In this document: in pieces, positions 1 through 8,556 of the stretch
Layout of the letters: the number at the start of each line of letters is the position of its first letter
Numbering within the stretch: position 1 is the stretch's first letter
Notes under the pieces: generated by a model
What the model was told of the DNA's origin: nothing
Database searches by the model: none
What the model saw: only the letters and a program-made list of their open reading frames with translations
Made by a program: the position numbers and the translations under genes
From: Shewanella marinintestina
GTDB taxonomy: Bacteria > Pseudomonadota > Gammaproteobacteria > Enterobacterales > Shewanellaceae
NCBI RefSeq assembly: GCF_023283845.1
Contig: NZ_JAKILC010000012.1
Coordinates: 62,001 to 126,000, forward strand
Direction: 5' to 3'
Length of the DNA stretch: 64,000 nt

Positions 1-1415
1 TTAACTTCTGTGCGCTTGCGATCGGCAAGATTGTACTTACGCATTAACGACTCGGTTTCGTCGCTGGTAAGCTCATTAGCTTGGTAGTCACTACCGCCAC
101 GCTCGCCATAGCTGACACCAAAATCTAGGGTTAGCTTGTCGATTGCACGGATGTTTAGCTTGCTCCAAAACTCATTATCACGAGTCTCTTCACGCTCACC
201 GTAGCTACGTTCAACTTGTTTATAGTCGTAACCAGCTTGTAAGCGGTAACCACTGGCAATACGGTAGCTCGCGTTGGTTTTAAAGGTTTGACGTTCAATA
301 TCCATAGGCACGTTTTGTTTAAACGCACCCGACATTGAATTGAACTCGTATTGAGCAAAGTCAAATACCGATGAGCGATTATCACGCTTGCTGTAGTCAT
401 AGCTTGCACCTAGACGTAAGCGACTGCTTACTCGCGTGCTAGCCGCTAGGTTTGAACTTAAAGTATCAACCTGACCGTCCCAGTTTTGGATTGGGTTGCC
501 GCTCATCTGGATAAGGTCTTGGTCTTGGATCATACGACCAGTAACCACACGACCGCTAAATACACTCGAAGCTAAACGGTATTGACCAGACAAAGACACT
601 TGATGTGCTTGGTTGTCTGGGGTTGCGCTATAAACGTCATAGGCATATGGCAGACTTAAGTCGCTCATATTATTATCGTAACGTGAGCCGTTATAGCTCA
701 GTTCTGACAACCAGTTAGCACCGTCAAGTACCACACCGGCACTGAATTTATCTGTAGTTTCATCAACTGCTTCAGCAAAGTTAGTTGGCGTTGGGCTAGT
801 TAGGCTTGCACTGCGGTGACCGGTTTTATCTTCGCGGTCATAGCGTGCATAACTGCTTAGGCCAAGACCTAATACTTCAGAGAAATCATACTCAAAACCG
901 ATACCACTGCGCTGTCTTTGTAAGGCTAAATCCAATACGCGAGTTTGATCGCTTGGCGTAAGCATGCCATTGTTTTGCCAAAGATTGGTCGAAGCATTGC
1001 TGCCTTGGTTCGTGGTAATCGTTTGGTAATCGACATCAAGCTTATAGTGACCGCTCTTACCAGCTTCCATAGTCACAAAGCCGTTATCCATACCCAACTG
1101 GTGAGCTTGAACTTTTGCTTTGTAGCCACTTTGCTGATAAGCAAGATCGGCATTCACGCCAGCGATAGCGCCGTCTTCTCCGGTGCCAAACTGATTGATA
1201 GCATGGTTGTCATCAGCATCAACCGAGCCAACACTCACGCCAACACTACCTATATAACCTTGTGTTTCAACACAACGCTTACACTGATAGTTAGCCGTTT
1301 TGCCTTCGGCGATATTGGCGTTTTGCACACCAAAATCAGCCGCAAACGCGCTGGTCCCTGCACCTAGTAACGCTAAGGTGATCAGGTTTAATGAAAAAGG
1401 GTTAATTAAACGCAT
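1..1415 (-). CDS. MtrB/PioB-family decaheme-associated outer-membrane beta-barrel protein (partial, C-terminus outside window)
   Basis: The reading frame starts at an ATG at 1415 with a good Shine-Dalgarno (AGGAGTGA) and runs off the window edge after about 471 codons; S. oneidensis MtrB has about 700 residues. The N-terminus is a signal peptide ending near AFAA. It is followed by a CKRC motif at residues 45-48, the CxxC typical of Shewanella MtrB proteins. The rest is alternating polar/aromatic barrel-like sequence rich in Tyr, Ser, Asn and Asp. Family members form the porin sheath through which a decaheme cytochrome passes electrons across the outer membrane. It lies 17 bp downstream of the decaheme gene and is surely co-transcribed. 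Which member it is (MtrB, MtrE, DmsF) depends on genes outside the window. Confidence 0.9.
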   Translation of the reverse strand, partial: MRLINPFSLNLITLALLGAGTSAFAADFGVQNANIAEGKTANYQCKRCVETQGYIGSVGVSVGSVDADDNHAINQFGTGEDGAIAGVNADLAYQQSGYKAKVQAHQLGMDNGFVTMEAGKSGHYKLDVDYQTITTNQGSNASTNLWQNNGMLTPSDQTRVLDLALQRQRSGIGFEYDFSEVLGLGLSSYARYDREDKTGHRSASLTSPTPTNFAEAVDETTDKFSAGVVLDGANWLSELSYNGSRYDNNMSDLSLPYAYDVYSATPDNQAHQVSLSGQYRLASSVFSGRVVTGRMIQDQDLIQMSGNPIQNWDGQVDTLSSNLAASTRVSSRLRLGASYDYSKRDNRSSVFDFAQYEFNSMSGAFKQNVPMDIERQTFKTNASYRIASGYRLQAGYDYKQVERSYGEREETRDNEFWSKLNIRAIDKLTLDFGVSYGERGGSDYQANELTSDETESLMRKYNLADRKRTEV

Positions 1416-1432
1416 ATTTGTCACTCCTAGAC

Positions 1433-2407
1433 TTAACGGGCAAAGTTGCTGCCAGCAGGATGGTTAGAACCATGGATCTTGCTGTGGCAATTTAAACAAC
1501 TCTTACCCGCACTGAATGCATCTAGACCAGCTTGGCTTGTCATGCGGCTTGCATGGCCATCGTCTGCGTGACATTGCTGACATAACTGCGGAGTACGCGA
1601 CTTAAGTAAGTTGTCGTTAACACTACCGTGCGGTGTATGACAGCTTGAGCAATCTTCCATTACCGGCGCATGCTCCCATAGGAATGGGCCGCGCTTGTCG
1701 GCATGACACTCAGCACAAGTTTCATTAAGGCTTGGCTTAATCAACGCACTTTCGGTCATAGAACCGTGTGGGTTGTGACAATCAATACACGTCATCTGGT
1801 CCCACTTCATTGGGTGTGATGAACGCTTATTCATGTCAGCTTTAGCGCGGGTATGACAAGAAGTACAAGTGTCGTTAACCGTTAAACGGTCAAGAGCAGG
1901 ATCTTTTGCCGCGTGAACGTTATGACAATCACTACAAGCCACTTCTTCTAGATTGTGAGTGCTGTTATGCCATGCCATCTGTTTAGGGTCGTTATGACAA
2001 CCTTGGCAAACACTGTTTTGCGTTTCAGCAGGTAGCTTGCTGTCAGGACTGAAGCTAATCATTGGCTCTTTACCACCACGATTATGCTTACCTAACGGGC
2101 CATGACATGCTTCACACTGAATACCGGCCATAGGAGACTTGCTGTTATTCATGTCACCGTGAACACCGTCAAAAATCTCCATGACTTTGGTATTCTTCTT
2201 ATGACACATCAGGCAAGAGTCAGCCCCTTTCGGAGAGTATTTACCTTCGGCAAATTTTTCGGTTAGTTTTTGCTCGAGTTGAGCTGAATCAAGCTTATCC
2301 CAAGGTGTTGCTTTAACAGGAGCAACACAAATAAGCAGCGTGAGTAAACTGCTAGCCATTAACTTGGCCACAAGACTCACTGACTTTATGGTTTTTCTAC
2401 TGGACAT
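1433..2407 (-). CDS. DmsE/MtrA-family periplasmic decaheme c-type cytochrome
   Basis: The 324-residue protein has a signal peptide (about residues 1-33) and exactly ten CxxCH heme-binding motifs, the first at residues 65-69 and the last near the C-terminus (CLNCH). This count, the length and the partner barrel gene match the MtrA/MtrD/DmsE family, which carries electrons from the inner-membrane quinol dehydrogenase CymA across the periplasm into an MtrB-type porin. It is the first gene of its operon, with no outer-membrane MtrC/OmcA-like cytochrome gene upstream. That order, cytochrome then porin, fits dmsEF of an extracellular DMSO reductase operon better than mtrCAB, but the decisive downstream genes are not in view. 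The RBS is weak (TAAG). Confidence 0.93.
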   Translation of the reverse strand: MSSRKTIKSVSLVAKLMASSLLTLLICVAPVKATPWDKLDSAQLEQKLTEKFAEGKYSPKGADSCLMCHKKNTKVMEIFDGVHGDMNNSKSPMAGIQCEACHGPLGKHNRGGKEPMISFSPDSKLPAETQNSVCQGCHNDPKQMAWHNSTHNLEEVACSDCHNVHAAKDPALDRLTVNDTCTSCHTRAKADMNKRSSHPMKWDQMTCIDCHNPHGSMTESALIKPSLNETCAECHADKRGPFLWEHAPVMEDCSSCHTPHGSVNDNLLKSRTPQLCQQCHADDGHASRMTSQAGLDAFSAGKSCLNCHSKIHGSNHPAGSNFAR

Positions 2408-3024
2408 TAACTTACAGGCCGGTTGTATATCGAAGTGGGTATTTTATTCTTTAGCGATATCTGACTTCAACAATCCGCATATCTGCCAACAACTTGAGGC
2501 ATGACGCGTATTTTATAGAAATACGTTCGCTGGCTCACACTATAAAGATCTATTTAAGCCGCACCTTATAAAAGTCAAAATGCATCAAACGACATGAAAT
2601 CAATAAGATACAAAACAAACAATAATGATTATCATCATCACGAGTTACTAATATAGATTATAATTGTTAAGCAATTGATTTTGCGCGGTGAGATTTTTGA
2701 AGCTAGATCACGAAGATTTCTCGAACTATTCCGTAACTAAACAGAGATACCTCCAAATAAGTAAACGTAATGTTTAATAAACCAATAAAATACGTTATAC
2801 AAAGCCATTTAATTATAACTTAATCATCTAAATAACGAGTCAAAGCCAAAAACAACAGACTAAACAGCCTGTGTATTACAAAGATAAAAGTACTTTCTCC
2901 GCTAAACCTTATTAGCAGAGAAGGTCGTCAACACAGTTTCTTATAATTAACCAAAGACTATTTATTGATAGGCTTGATTAACCTATTATTTTGTTAACAT
3001 CTCAAATAACTCACAGGACGAGTT
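2408..3024. other. 617-bp divergent intergenic region
   Basis: This AT-rich region lies between the decaheme cytochrome (minus) and the methyltransferase-like gene (plus). Apart from the Fur-box-like sequence at 2621-2639, no gene or strong hairpin was recognised. It should contain the promoters of both flanking genes. Confidence 0.7.
2621..2639. promoter_or_regulatory. Fur-box-like palindrome
   Basis: The 19-mer matches the classical E. coli Fur consensus at 16 of 19 positions and is centred on a near-perfect ATGATtATCAT palindrome. It lies 214 bp upstream of the decaheme cytochrome start and about 385 bp upstream of the plus-strand gene. Iron control of a heme-rich cytochrome operon is plausible, but the distance to the start codon is long and the promoter was not located. 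Confidence 0.45.
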
Positions 3025-3549
3025 TTGTCGATTTTCACTAACAGATTAGAAAATACAATCCCGCCTCCAATTGTCGCTTTTGTTTTTGCTAGCATCATGT
3101 GGGCAATGACATTACTCACTCCAGCACTAACTCAAAATCCAGCTAATGGCGTAAGCCCAGACCTGTTTTATACGAGTACTGCGACGCTGGCCGTCATAAA
3201 GCTAATCGCCATATGCAGCTTTTTGGGTTTAGGTATCATTGCGGCCATCGCTGGCGTTATCAGCTTTCGACAGGCACGCACTACAGTTAACCCACTCAAA
3301 CCTGAATCCACTTCTGCACTCGTCACCTCTGGCATGTATAAATTCAGCCGTAACCCTATGTATTTAGGTATGGCATTAGCTTTATGTGCTTGGGCTGTTT
3401 ATTTAGCTTCACTTTGCAGCGTGCTCGGAATTATAGGCTTTATGCTTTATATGCAGCGCTTTCAGATTGCGCCGGAAGAACGCGCACTGGAAGTGATATT
3501 TGGTCAGACGTTTATAGACTATAAAAAGCGAGTCAGACCTTGGATTTGA
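3025..3549 (+). CDS. Isoprenylcysteine carboxyl methyltransferase (ICMT)/phospholipid methyltransferase-like membrane protein
   Basis: This 174-residue integral membrane protein starts at TTG; AGGACGAG just upstream is a reasonable RBS. There are about four to five hydrophobic segments (about residues 15-35, 52-80, 110-145). The family signature is visible: a TSGMYKFSRNPMYLGM segment (about residues 101-116), which in ICMT/PEMT-like enzymes contributes to S-adenosylmethionine binding, and a C-terminal FIDYKKRVRPWI stretch. The substrate is unknown; bacterial members methylate lipids or small molecules, and the assignment rests on the fold only. It stands alone, convergent with the next gene across a hairpin at 3613-3644. 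Confidence 0.8.
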   Translation: MSIFTNRLENTIPPPIVAFVFASIMWAMTLLTPALTQNPANGVSPDLFYTSTATLAVIKLIAICSFLGLGIIAAIAGVISFRQARTTVNPLKPESTSALVTSGMYKFSRNPMYLGMALALCAWAVYLASLCSVLGIIGFMLYMQRFQIAPEERALEVIFGQTFIDYKKRVRPWI

Positions 3550-3612
3550 CCCAAATAAAATAAAAGTAAATAGAATAGAAACAAAATAGAAAAGAAATCA
3601 CATTGCTTGATA

Positions 3613-3644
3613 AGAGCCGATTATCATCTCTAGATATCGGCTCT
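3613..3644. terminator. Hairpin between convergent genes
   Basis: AGAGCCGAT (3613-3621) pairs with ATCGGCTCT (3636-3644) around a 14-nt loop. It lies in the short space between convergent stop codons, so it probably ends one or both transcripts, although the T-tract is poor. Confidence 0.5.
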
Positions 3645-3661
3645 CAATAACTTTTGAGCAA

Positions 3662-5134
3662 TTAAAAGTCGCGGAAAATAAGCGACTCTTTAGTTAACTG
3701 CAGCTCCCTTAAGCGCTTTTGTGTTAGCTCAATCTTACAGCCTACCAATACAGGCATCGCCATAGAACCTTCAACATATGTCAGCATCTCAGCCTTACAA
3801 ACATCATTACGATACGTTAACCAAGAGGCCTGCGCCTGACTATAGGCGGTGCTTAACTCACTATTACTTGCCACGTGTTCAAGGGCACTAATAGATTTAA
3901 TAACCTCGGTGAGTTTCCACTCGACATTAGCTAACTCTCGCAGACCGCACTTAGTCATACCTTCTGTGCTATAAGCTTGCTCAGACAGACAATCAAATCC
4001 TGCGGCTGGATCATCACCAACAATCACCGTGCTCACTGTGGTAGGGATATACCAAGCCCCACCAGCCGCAATCTCTCGGCAGGCTCCGGTAGAATAAGAA
4101 TCAGCTAAAACAAACTCACTGCCGTTCCAAATATAGCGTCTTGCAGACACGCAATCTCCTACACCGCGCCCACGCATAAACTCATCAATCACGCCATTAG
4201 CATAATTCACCGCACTGTCAGTGACTAACACAGGTTCGGTCTCAAAGTTATCATCAACCAGCCAAACAGCTTCGCCATAGTTATATGCAGCGAACCAACA
4301 CATAGTTGACACTACAAGCTTATTTGATGTCAGCCTGGTAACCTCAAGCTTTAAAGGCTCGTCTTCTGCTGGGACATTATCACAGGCGTTATCAAGTGCT
4401 GCTCTCATTCTAAGGATAAAGTCTGCATCTGTGGCCAATGCAAGATCTGCCGCAGTTGTAACGGGTATTGGCTGAGCGGGTACCGAAATAACAGGCGCTT
4501 GCTTTGGCTGCACCAAATTGTTGCTACGAACGCCTTTTTTCACAATCGCAAAAGGCGTGTTAACCAAGCCTTGATAATCGTCCATTTTTAATAAAACAGC
4601 AGTAGAGCCTTTAGTTGATAATCGCCACACTTTGCCCGCACTATCGATAAATTTAATCGACGCTTGGCCCTTCATGGTTAGTGCATTGAGTAATTGGCTA
4701 ACTTGTTCCTTGCTTAGCTCATGCTCACCACTAAAGCTGAGGTCCATCTCTTCATAAGCTGGCAACTCAGGGCCTAATTGGCTTTGATAGTTATCATTAA
4801 TGCTAAGCGTGATTGTTTCAGTAGACTTGTCACGGTTGTCAGTCGAATCCATTACAATCTGACCAAACTTCACTTTCGCGGTCAGCTGGGCGTCAGCTCC
4901 CGCAGCTCGCTCTAATATCACAGAAACCGGAGCGTACTCATCAAGTTTATGTTGCTGTTCAGGATTATGGTAACCCACTGTACGGCAAGTGTGAGTATTA
5001 TCGCAGGTGACTTGCCAGTCACCATGAGAAAAGCTCTGCACCTGCGACGCTAACGTAAATGGAGAGGTAAAAATTGAGACAAATATTGAAACAAACATGG
5101 AACCAGATCTTACTGTTTTCGAAAACGGCAGCAT
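3662..5134 (-). CDS. Secreted DUF1176-domain protein with C-terminal LprI/DUF1311-like domain
   Basis: The open frame extends to a TTG at 5146, but that TTG is followed by GGAG six bases before an ATG at 5134. The ATG is therefore preferred, giving 490 residues starting MLPFSKTV. A signal peptide covers about residues 1-30. The next ~350 residues look like DUF1176 (VILERAAGADAQL, a Cys-rich region, and a GVGDCVSARRYIWNG segment). The final ~110 residues resemble the LprI/DUF1311 domain: a C...Y...C...A...WLTYRND.C.AE pattern, then a GSM motif and a terminal TQKRLREL. LprI-type domains are known as periplasmic lysozyme inhibitors. The protein is probably periplasmic. A protective envelope role is inference; the domain calls are by eye. 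Confidence 0.75.
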   Translation of the reverse strand: MLPFSKTVRSGSMFVSIFVSIFTSPFTLASQVQSFSHGDWQVTCDNTHTCRTVGYHNPEQQHKLDEYAPVSVILERAAGADAQLTAKVKFGQIVMDSTDNRDKSTETITLSINDNYQSQLGPELPAYEEMDLSFSGEHELSKEQVSQLLNALTMKGQASIKFIDSAGKVWRLSTKGSTAVLLKMDDYQGLVNTPFAIVKKGVRSNNLVQPKQAPVISVPAQPIPVTTAADLALATDADFILRMRAALDNACDNVPAEDEPLKLEVTRLTSNKLVVSTMCWFAAYNYGEAVWLVDDNFETEPVLVTDSAVNYANGVIDEFMRGRGVGDCVSARRYIWNGSEFVLADSYSTGACREIAAGGAWYIPTTVSTVIVGDDPAAGFDCLSEQAYSTEGMTKCGLRELANVEWKLTEVIKSISALEHVASNSELSTAYSQAQASWLTYRNDVCKAEMLTYVEGSMAMPVLVGCKIELTQKRLRELQLTKESLIFRDF

Positions 5135-5560
5135 TAAACACTCCAAACTATAAATTTAATTGGCAATCCTTTGCGTAAGCCTAAACTTCTGTTACTTGCC
5201 AATAGCAGATGACTTTTCGATAAAAAACCTATCCAACAAAAAATGATTGCTAATAAGTTAATTTATATCGTTTTGCTAAACACCCTACGCCTTAATGACA
5301 CCGCCATTGTGAATAAATAACAGCCAAGGGTATTCAACCCGAAAGCATTTTTGTGACCCGCATCACAAAACAAAAGGCGTTATAACAATTTACAATTCAT
5401 ACACTTGTAATCATAAAGCGACTATCGATATGGTGCCCGCACTCAATAGTGCGGGCCCTAAGTTAATCCAGGCCATTAGATATGCATTTATCTAAAAGGC
5501 ATTTATTAACATGCTATTTAAAACTGCATTAATAAAAACAGTAAATCGGACTAATACAAT
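5135..5560. other. 426-bp divergent promoter region
   Basis: This region separates the DUF1176 gene (minus) from the orphan operon (plus). It contains the CRP-type palindrome at 5352-5367. No short gene with a convincing RBS was seen. Confidence 0.7.
5352..5367. promoter_or_regulatory. CRP-type binding site
   Basis: The 16-mer TGTGA-CCCGCA-TCACA has both conserved pentamers intact and the standard six-base spacer, an exact match to the core CRP consensus. It lies 194 bp before the first gene of the plus-strand operon and 218 bp before the DUF1176 gene, so either could be the target. CRP is a main regulator of anaerobic respiration in Shewanella. Confidence 0.65.
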
Positions 5561-5872
5561 ATGCCAGATGCTACCTCAACATTGATGCAGACCCCTCTTG
5601 GCAAGGCCCTGTTTGTTATTGCTATACCGCTGCTGCAATTTATTGGCCCCAACTTTCTGATCGGTGTGGCACGGGTCGACCACGAAGGTGTAGGCACAGG
5701 TCTAGTGTTTATCTTTAAATGCTTAATTTGGGTAAGCGCACTGGTGATTGGCAGTTTGGTGTTTTCCAAGGTTTATTATAAAAGCCTCCGCTACGGTTTA
5801 TGGGCAAATACTGCACTCGCTCTTTATATCCTTTACCTACTATCACAAAACCTGCCCTACCTTTTATCGTAA
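5561..5872 (+). CDS. Small inner-membrane protein, unknown function
   Basis: This 103-residue protein is mostly hydrophobic, with about three predicted membrane segments (residues ~15-38, ~47-67, ~77-101) and few charged residues. No family was recognised. There is no clear Shine-Dalgarno before the ATG, so the start is uncertain. It is the first gene of a same-strand run of five (5561-9496) whose members are all membrane, lipoprotein or secreted, suggesting a shared envelope role. The opposite-strand frame over the same DNA has no features of a protein and was ignored. Confidence 0.6.
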   Translation: MPDATSTLMQTPLGKALFVIAIPLLQFIGPNFLIGVARVDHEGVGTGLVFIFKCLIWVSALVIGSLVFSKVYYKSLRYGLWANTALALYILYLLSQNLPYLLS

Positions 5873-5917
5873 CGTATTAGGCTCAAGGACTCTCAACACC
5901 ACAAGCTAAGGAACTGC

Positions 5918-6643
5918 ATGGGTAATATCTTCGCGCCAAAAACCACCAGAACACAAAAAGTGCTGGGATACTTTTTTATGTTACTGCTGGCTTTGATGAT
6001 GGTTGCCGTGTTTAGCGATACCCTAGTTAATGATGTGCTTTACGAGCTACTCAGCTTTTTTGCCGCTTCGCTATCGGTGCTTTTGCTTTTTGCGCTGTTT
6101 TGGGGATTAAGGCAGAAAAATTCATGGCTAAGAGTAAACCTCGATAATCAACCTCGCAGCCCGATAAAAGTTATCTTATCTGTCACTATCGGCATTCCCA
6201 TTTTATTGCATTTTTCAATAGCTAAAGGGTTACCAGTACTGCTACATAGCTTTGTTGCCGATAAAGCTGTCGTCATTGCTACGATTGATGATAAACGTTT
6301 TGGCTATTACAGCCGCACCTGTGATGGCGGTTTATACCTGCAAGGCTACCGTTTCTGGGGCAACGATTATATTTGCGGCATTAGTAAACAGGATTGGGAT
6401 AGTTATCAATCTGGCGACAAGCTCGCGCTGTATGGTGAAAACTCACTATTTGGGTTTACCTACCAAAAATACACCCTGCTCACCGATGAGTTATTACAAC
6501 AGATAATCGCACAATCAGCCGCCTTAAGAGCACAGGCCATAACAAGTAATAAAGGCATGAACCTTGAACTAGCGCGCAAGTTTATTGCAGATTCAGATCC
6601 TGCTCCAGACTCAAACTCAGACTCCAAAAGGTTGCCTCAATAA
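5918..6643 (+). CDS. Membrane protein with three N-terminal TM segments, unknown function
   Basis: The 241-residue protein starts at an ATG preceded by AAGGA at good spacing. Hydrophobic segments lie at about residues 14-34, 40-62 and 73-95, followed by a ~120-residue soluble part containing two Cys (SRTCDGG and DYICGIS) that could form a disulfide if periplasmic. The tail is rich in Ser, Asp and Pro. No known domain was recognised. It lies 45 bp after the previous gene and 2 bp before the next, so it is certainly in the same operon. Confidence 0.7.
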   Translation: MGNIFAPKTTRTQKVLGYFFMLLLALMMVAVFSDTLVNDVLYELLSFFAASLSVLLLFALFWGLRQKNSWLRVNLDNQPRSPIKVILSVTIGIPILLHFSIAKGLPVLLHSFVADKAVVIATIDDKRFGYYSRTCDGGLYLQGYRFWGNDYICGISKQDWDSYQSGDKLALYGENSLFGFTYQKYTLLTDELLQQIIAQSAALRAQAITSNKGMNLELARKFIADSDPAPDSNSDSKRLPQ

Positions 6644-6645
6644 TC

Positions 6646-7545
6646 ATGTTTATATTAACGAACACTGGGTCTAATTCCCTATTAGCAACTTGTATTGCAA
6701 GCATCGGTTTACTCAGCGGTTGTAGCTTGTTGCCAAGCAATGCTGATGCTGAAAATGCGCTAAAAATTCAAACTTTGATGACCGATTTAGGCAGTTGTCA
6801 GTTTGATGAGCATGAACGTAAAACCATGTACCAAGCCGCTAGTGCGGGGAACCGAATCCCTTTTCCTTTACTGATTTGTGAAGGTAAGCGCAGTGACTCC
6901 TATAGTCAGCGCTGGTTGCAAAGCCGCCGCAGTGTTGATTACAACATTCTTGGCAGCTACTTTGAGGCGACAGACACAAAATTGAGTAGCAGTCATGCTG
7001 GTTACGGTGCTGCACTGATTGAAATCACCATGCCTGACTGGGGCGCTGTATGCAGCAACCAAGGCTATGACGAAACAACCTGTGACCACATGGTTTATGG
7101 CATCAATGCACCGCACATAGATAACGTTTCAAAAAACAAAGCACTGCAGCTTGAGCTTTATCAAATGAAATTAGCGCAAGTCAAAACCATCCCAGTGATT
7201 AAAGACACTATTTTAATGCCCCTCAAACATAATGCTAAAGGTCAATTAATTGCTAACTGGGTAGAAGATGCCGGCGCACAAAGAACCTCTCGGGCACTGG
7301 CCGACAAGCTTGGTGAAGTGATTAACAATAACGGTAAACCAATACCTATTAGCAGTTATAACCAGCAATATGATTTGCTGCAGCAGCAAGACTTACCGCA
7401 GCAATATCGAGGCGTGTTTTATTACGCGACACCGCAATATATCGATTACAGCAATCGACCGCTGCCGCAATACGCTATCCCGCTACGTAAAGGCGTACAA
7501 GTTAGAGGTTATAAAACCTCGATTTATCGCGCCCTTGCTAATTAA
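6646..7545 (+). CDS. Putative lipoprotein, unknown function
   Basis: The 299-residue product has a lipoprotein signal with lipobox LLSGC (Cys at about residue 26) followed by Ser-Leu, which predicts outer-membrane sorting by the +2 rule. The mature part contains several further cysteines (GSCQFDE, LICEGKR, AVCSNQG, TTCDHM), consistent with periplasmic disulfides. No family was recognised. It begins 2 bp after the stop of the upstream membrane-protein gene and lies 30 bp before the next gene. Confidence 0.7.
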   Translation: MFILTNTGSNSLLATCIASIGLLSGCSLLPSNADAENALKIQTLMTDLGSCQFDEHERKTMYQAASAGNRIPFPLLICEGKRSDSYSQRWLQSRRSVDYNILGSYFEATDTKLSSSHAGYGAALIEITMPDWGAVCSNQGYDETTCDHMVYGINAPHIDNVSKNKALQLELYQMKLAQVKTIPVIKDTILMPLKHNAKGQLIANWVEDAGAQRTSRALADKLGEVINNNGKPIPISSYNQQYDLLQQQDLPQQYRGVFYYATPQYIDYSNRPLPQYAIPLRKGVQVRGYKTSIYRALAN

Positions 7546-7575
7546 TAAAATCACCAGAACAAGTTAATCGACCTT

Positions 7576-8556
7576 ATGAATAAACCATTAATTATTTTTA
7601 CCGCATTACTATTGGCTACTCTCTGTAGCGCCAATAGCTACTCACTCGGCAGCTTAAAAAAAGACACTCTTGAACAAGCGTTATATGAGCAACAAAAAGG
7701 TCAACAACAAGATTGTGGATTGAATCAATTAAACAGCGTGATCGATTTTGATTCCGCACTCCTCAGCAGAAAGCACGGTAATAGCTCGGCAACATACTAT
7801 CCAGTGTGCTGGGTGTTGCCACATAATAAAGAGCAAGCGTTACTCTCTTATTTCCAGCCCTACAAAGAAATCGAGCATAACTACACAAGCTATCTATGGC
7901 GAGTAATCCTCGTTAACCGCTATAGCAATAAAGTTGAAGCACGCTATACGGGGATCATTCATGAAAGTAGCAACATTAAGGTGCATTCTGACACGAATAG
8001 TATCATCCACCGCGAATACGCGCTAAGCGATAATACGATAGCAGTGGGTTTAATGCTCGACCTTGTCAACTACGACAATTCACCACAAAGCCAGCAACAT
8101 GGTGACTATCAAGCCTTTAAAACCAACCGCTTTATGACCTTGTTTGTACAACAAGGTCATAAGTTACGCCCAGTACTGAAACACCTACCACTGGATTACG
8201 AAATTGAAGGCACAGATCTCGCTGGAAGTAACGGTGGGGTATACCTGCACTATGGCGTTGAAGGTGAAGTTGAGGTGTTACCAACAACTAGCCATGGCTA
8301 CCATGATTTAAAGTTAATAACCCAAGGTCAGCAATACCGTACCGATGGCGAATACGATCAAGTAGAACCAATCAATTTTAACAGCGAGCTTAAATATGAT
8401 GGCAAGCGTTATCCGTTTGTCACCGAGCGATTACCCTCCCCCGAGTTTTGGCAAATCAACCAAACTGGCGTCAATTTTTTAAGTGACAGCGACGATGAAA
8501 GCGCATCGAAAACAGATCCAAACAGCAGTCAATCGGAGAGCCAAAATGCTAACTAA
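7576..8556 (+). CDS. Secreted protein, paralogue of its downstream neighbour, unknown function
   Basis: The 326-residue protein has a signal peptide (about residues 1-22). Its central part can be lined up by eye with the next gene: a basic TVI/VIL strand, ARYTG/ARHTG, a variable loop, a LxxxxVNY/IDTANY segment, then FMTLFVQQGHKLRPVLKHLPL, which matches LNLFVHQGRFLIPVVEKLPL. The two therefore arose by tandem duplication. The C-terminus is a Ser/Asp/Gln-rich tail. No known domain was recognised. The stop codon lies inside the following gene. Confidence 0.7.
   Translation: MNKPLIIFTALLLATLCSANSYSLGSLKKDTLEQALYEQQKGQQQDCGLNQLNSVIDFDSALLSRKHGNSSATYYPVCWVLPHNKEQALLSYFQPYKEIEHNYTSYLWRVILVNRYSNKVEARYTGIIHESSNIKVHSDTNSIIHREYALSDNTIAVGLMLDLVNYDNSPQSQQHGDYQAFKTNRFMTLFVQQGHKLRPVLKHLPLDYEIEGTDLAGSNGGVYLHYGVEGEVEVLPTTSHGYHDLKLITQGQQYRTDGEYDQVEPINFNSELKYDGKRYPFVTERLPSPEFWQINQTGVNFLSDSDDESASKTDPNSSQSESQNAN

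Noticed and set aside
945..1367. Plus-strand 140-codon open frame
   Set aside because: It lies antisense within the MtrB-type gene, whose signal peptide, CxxC motif and RBS are convincing.
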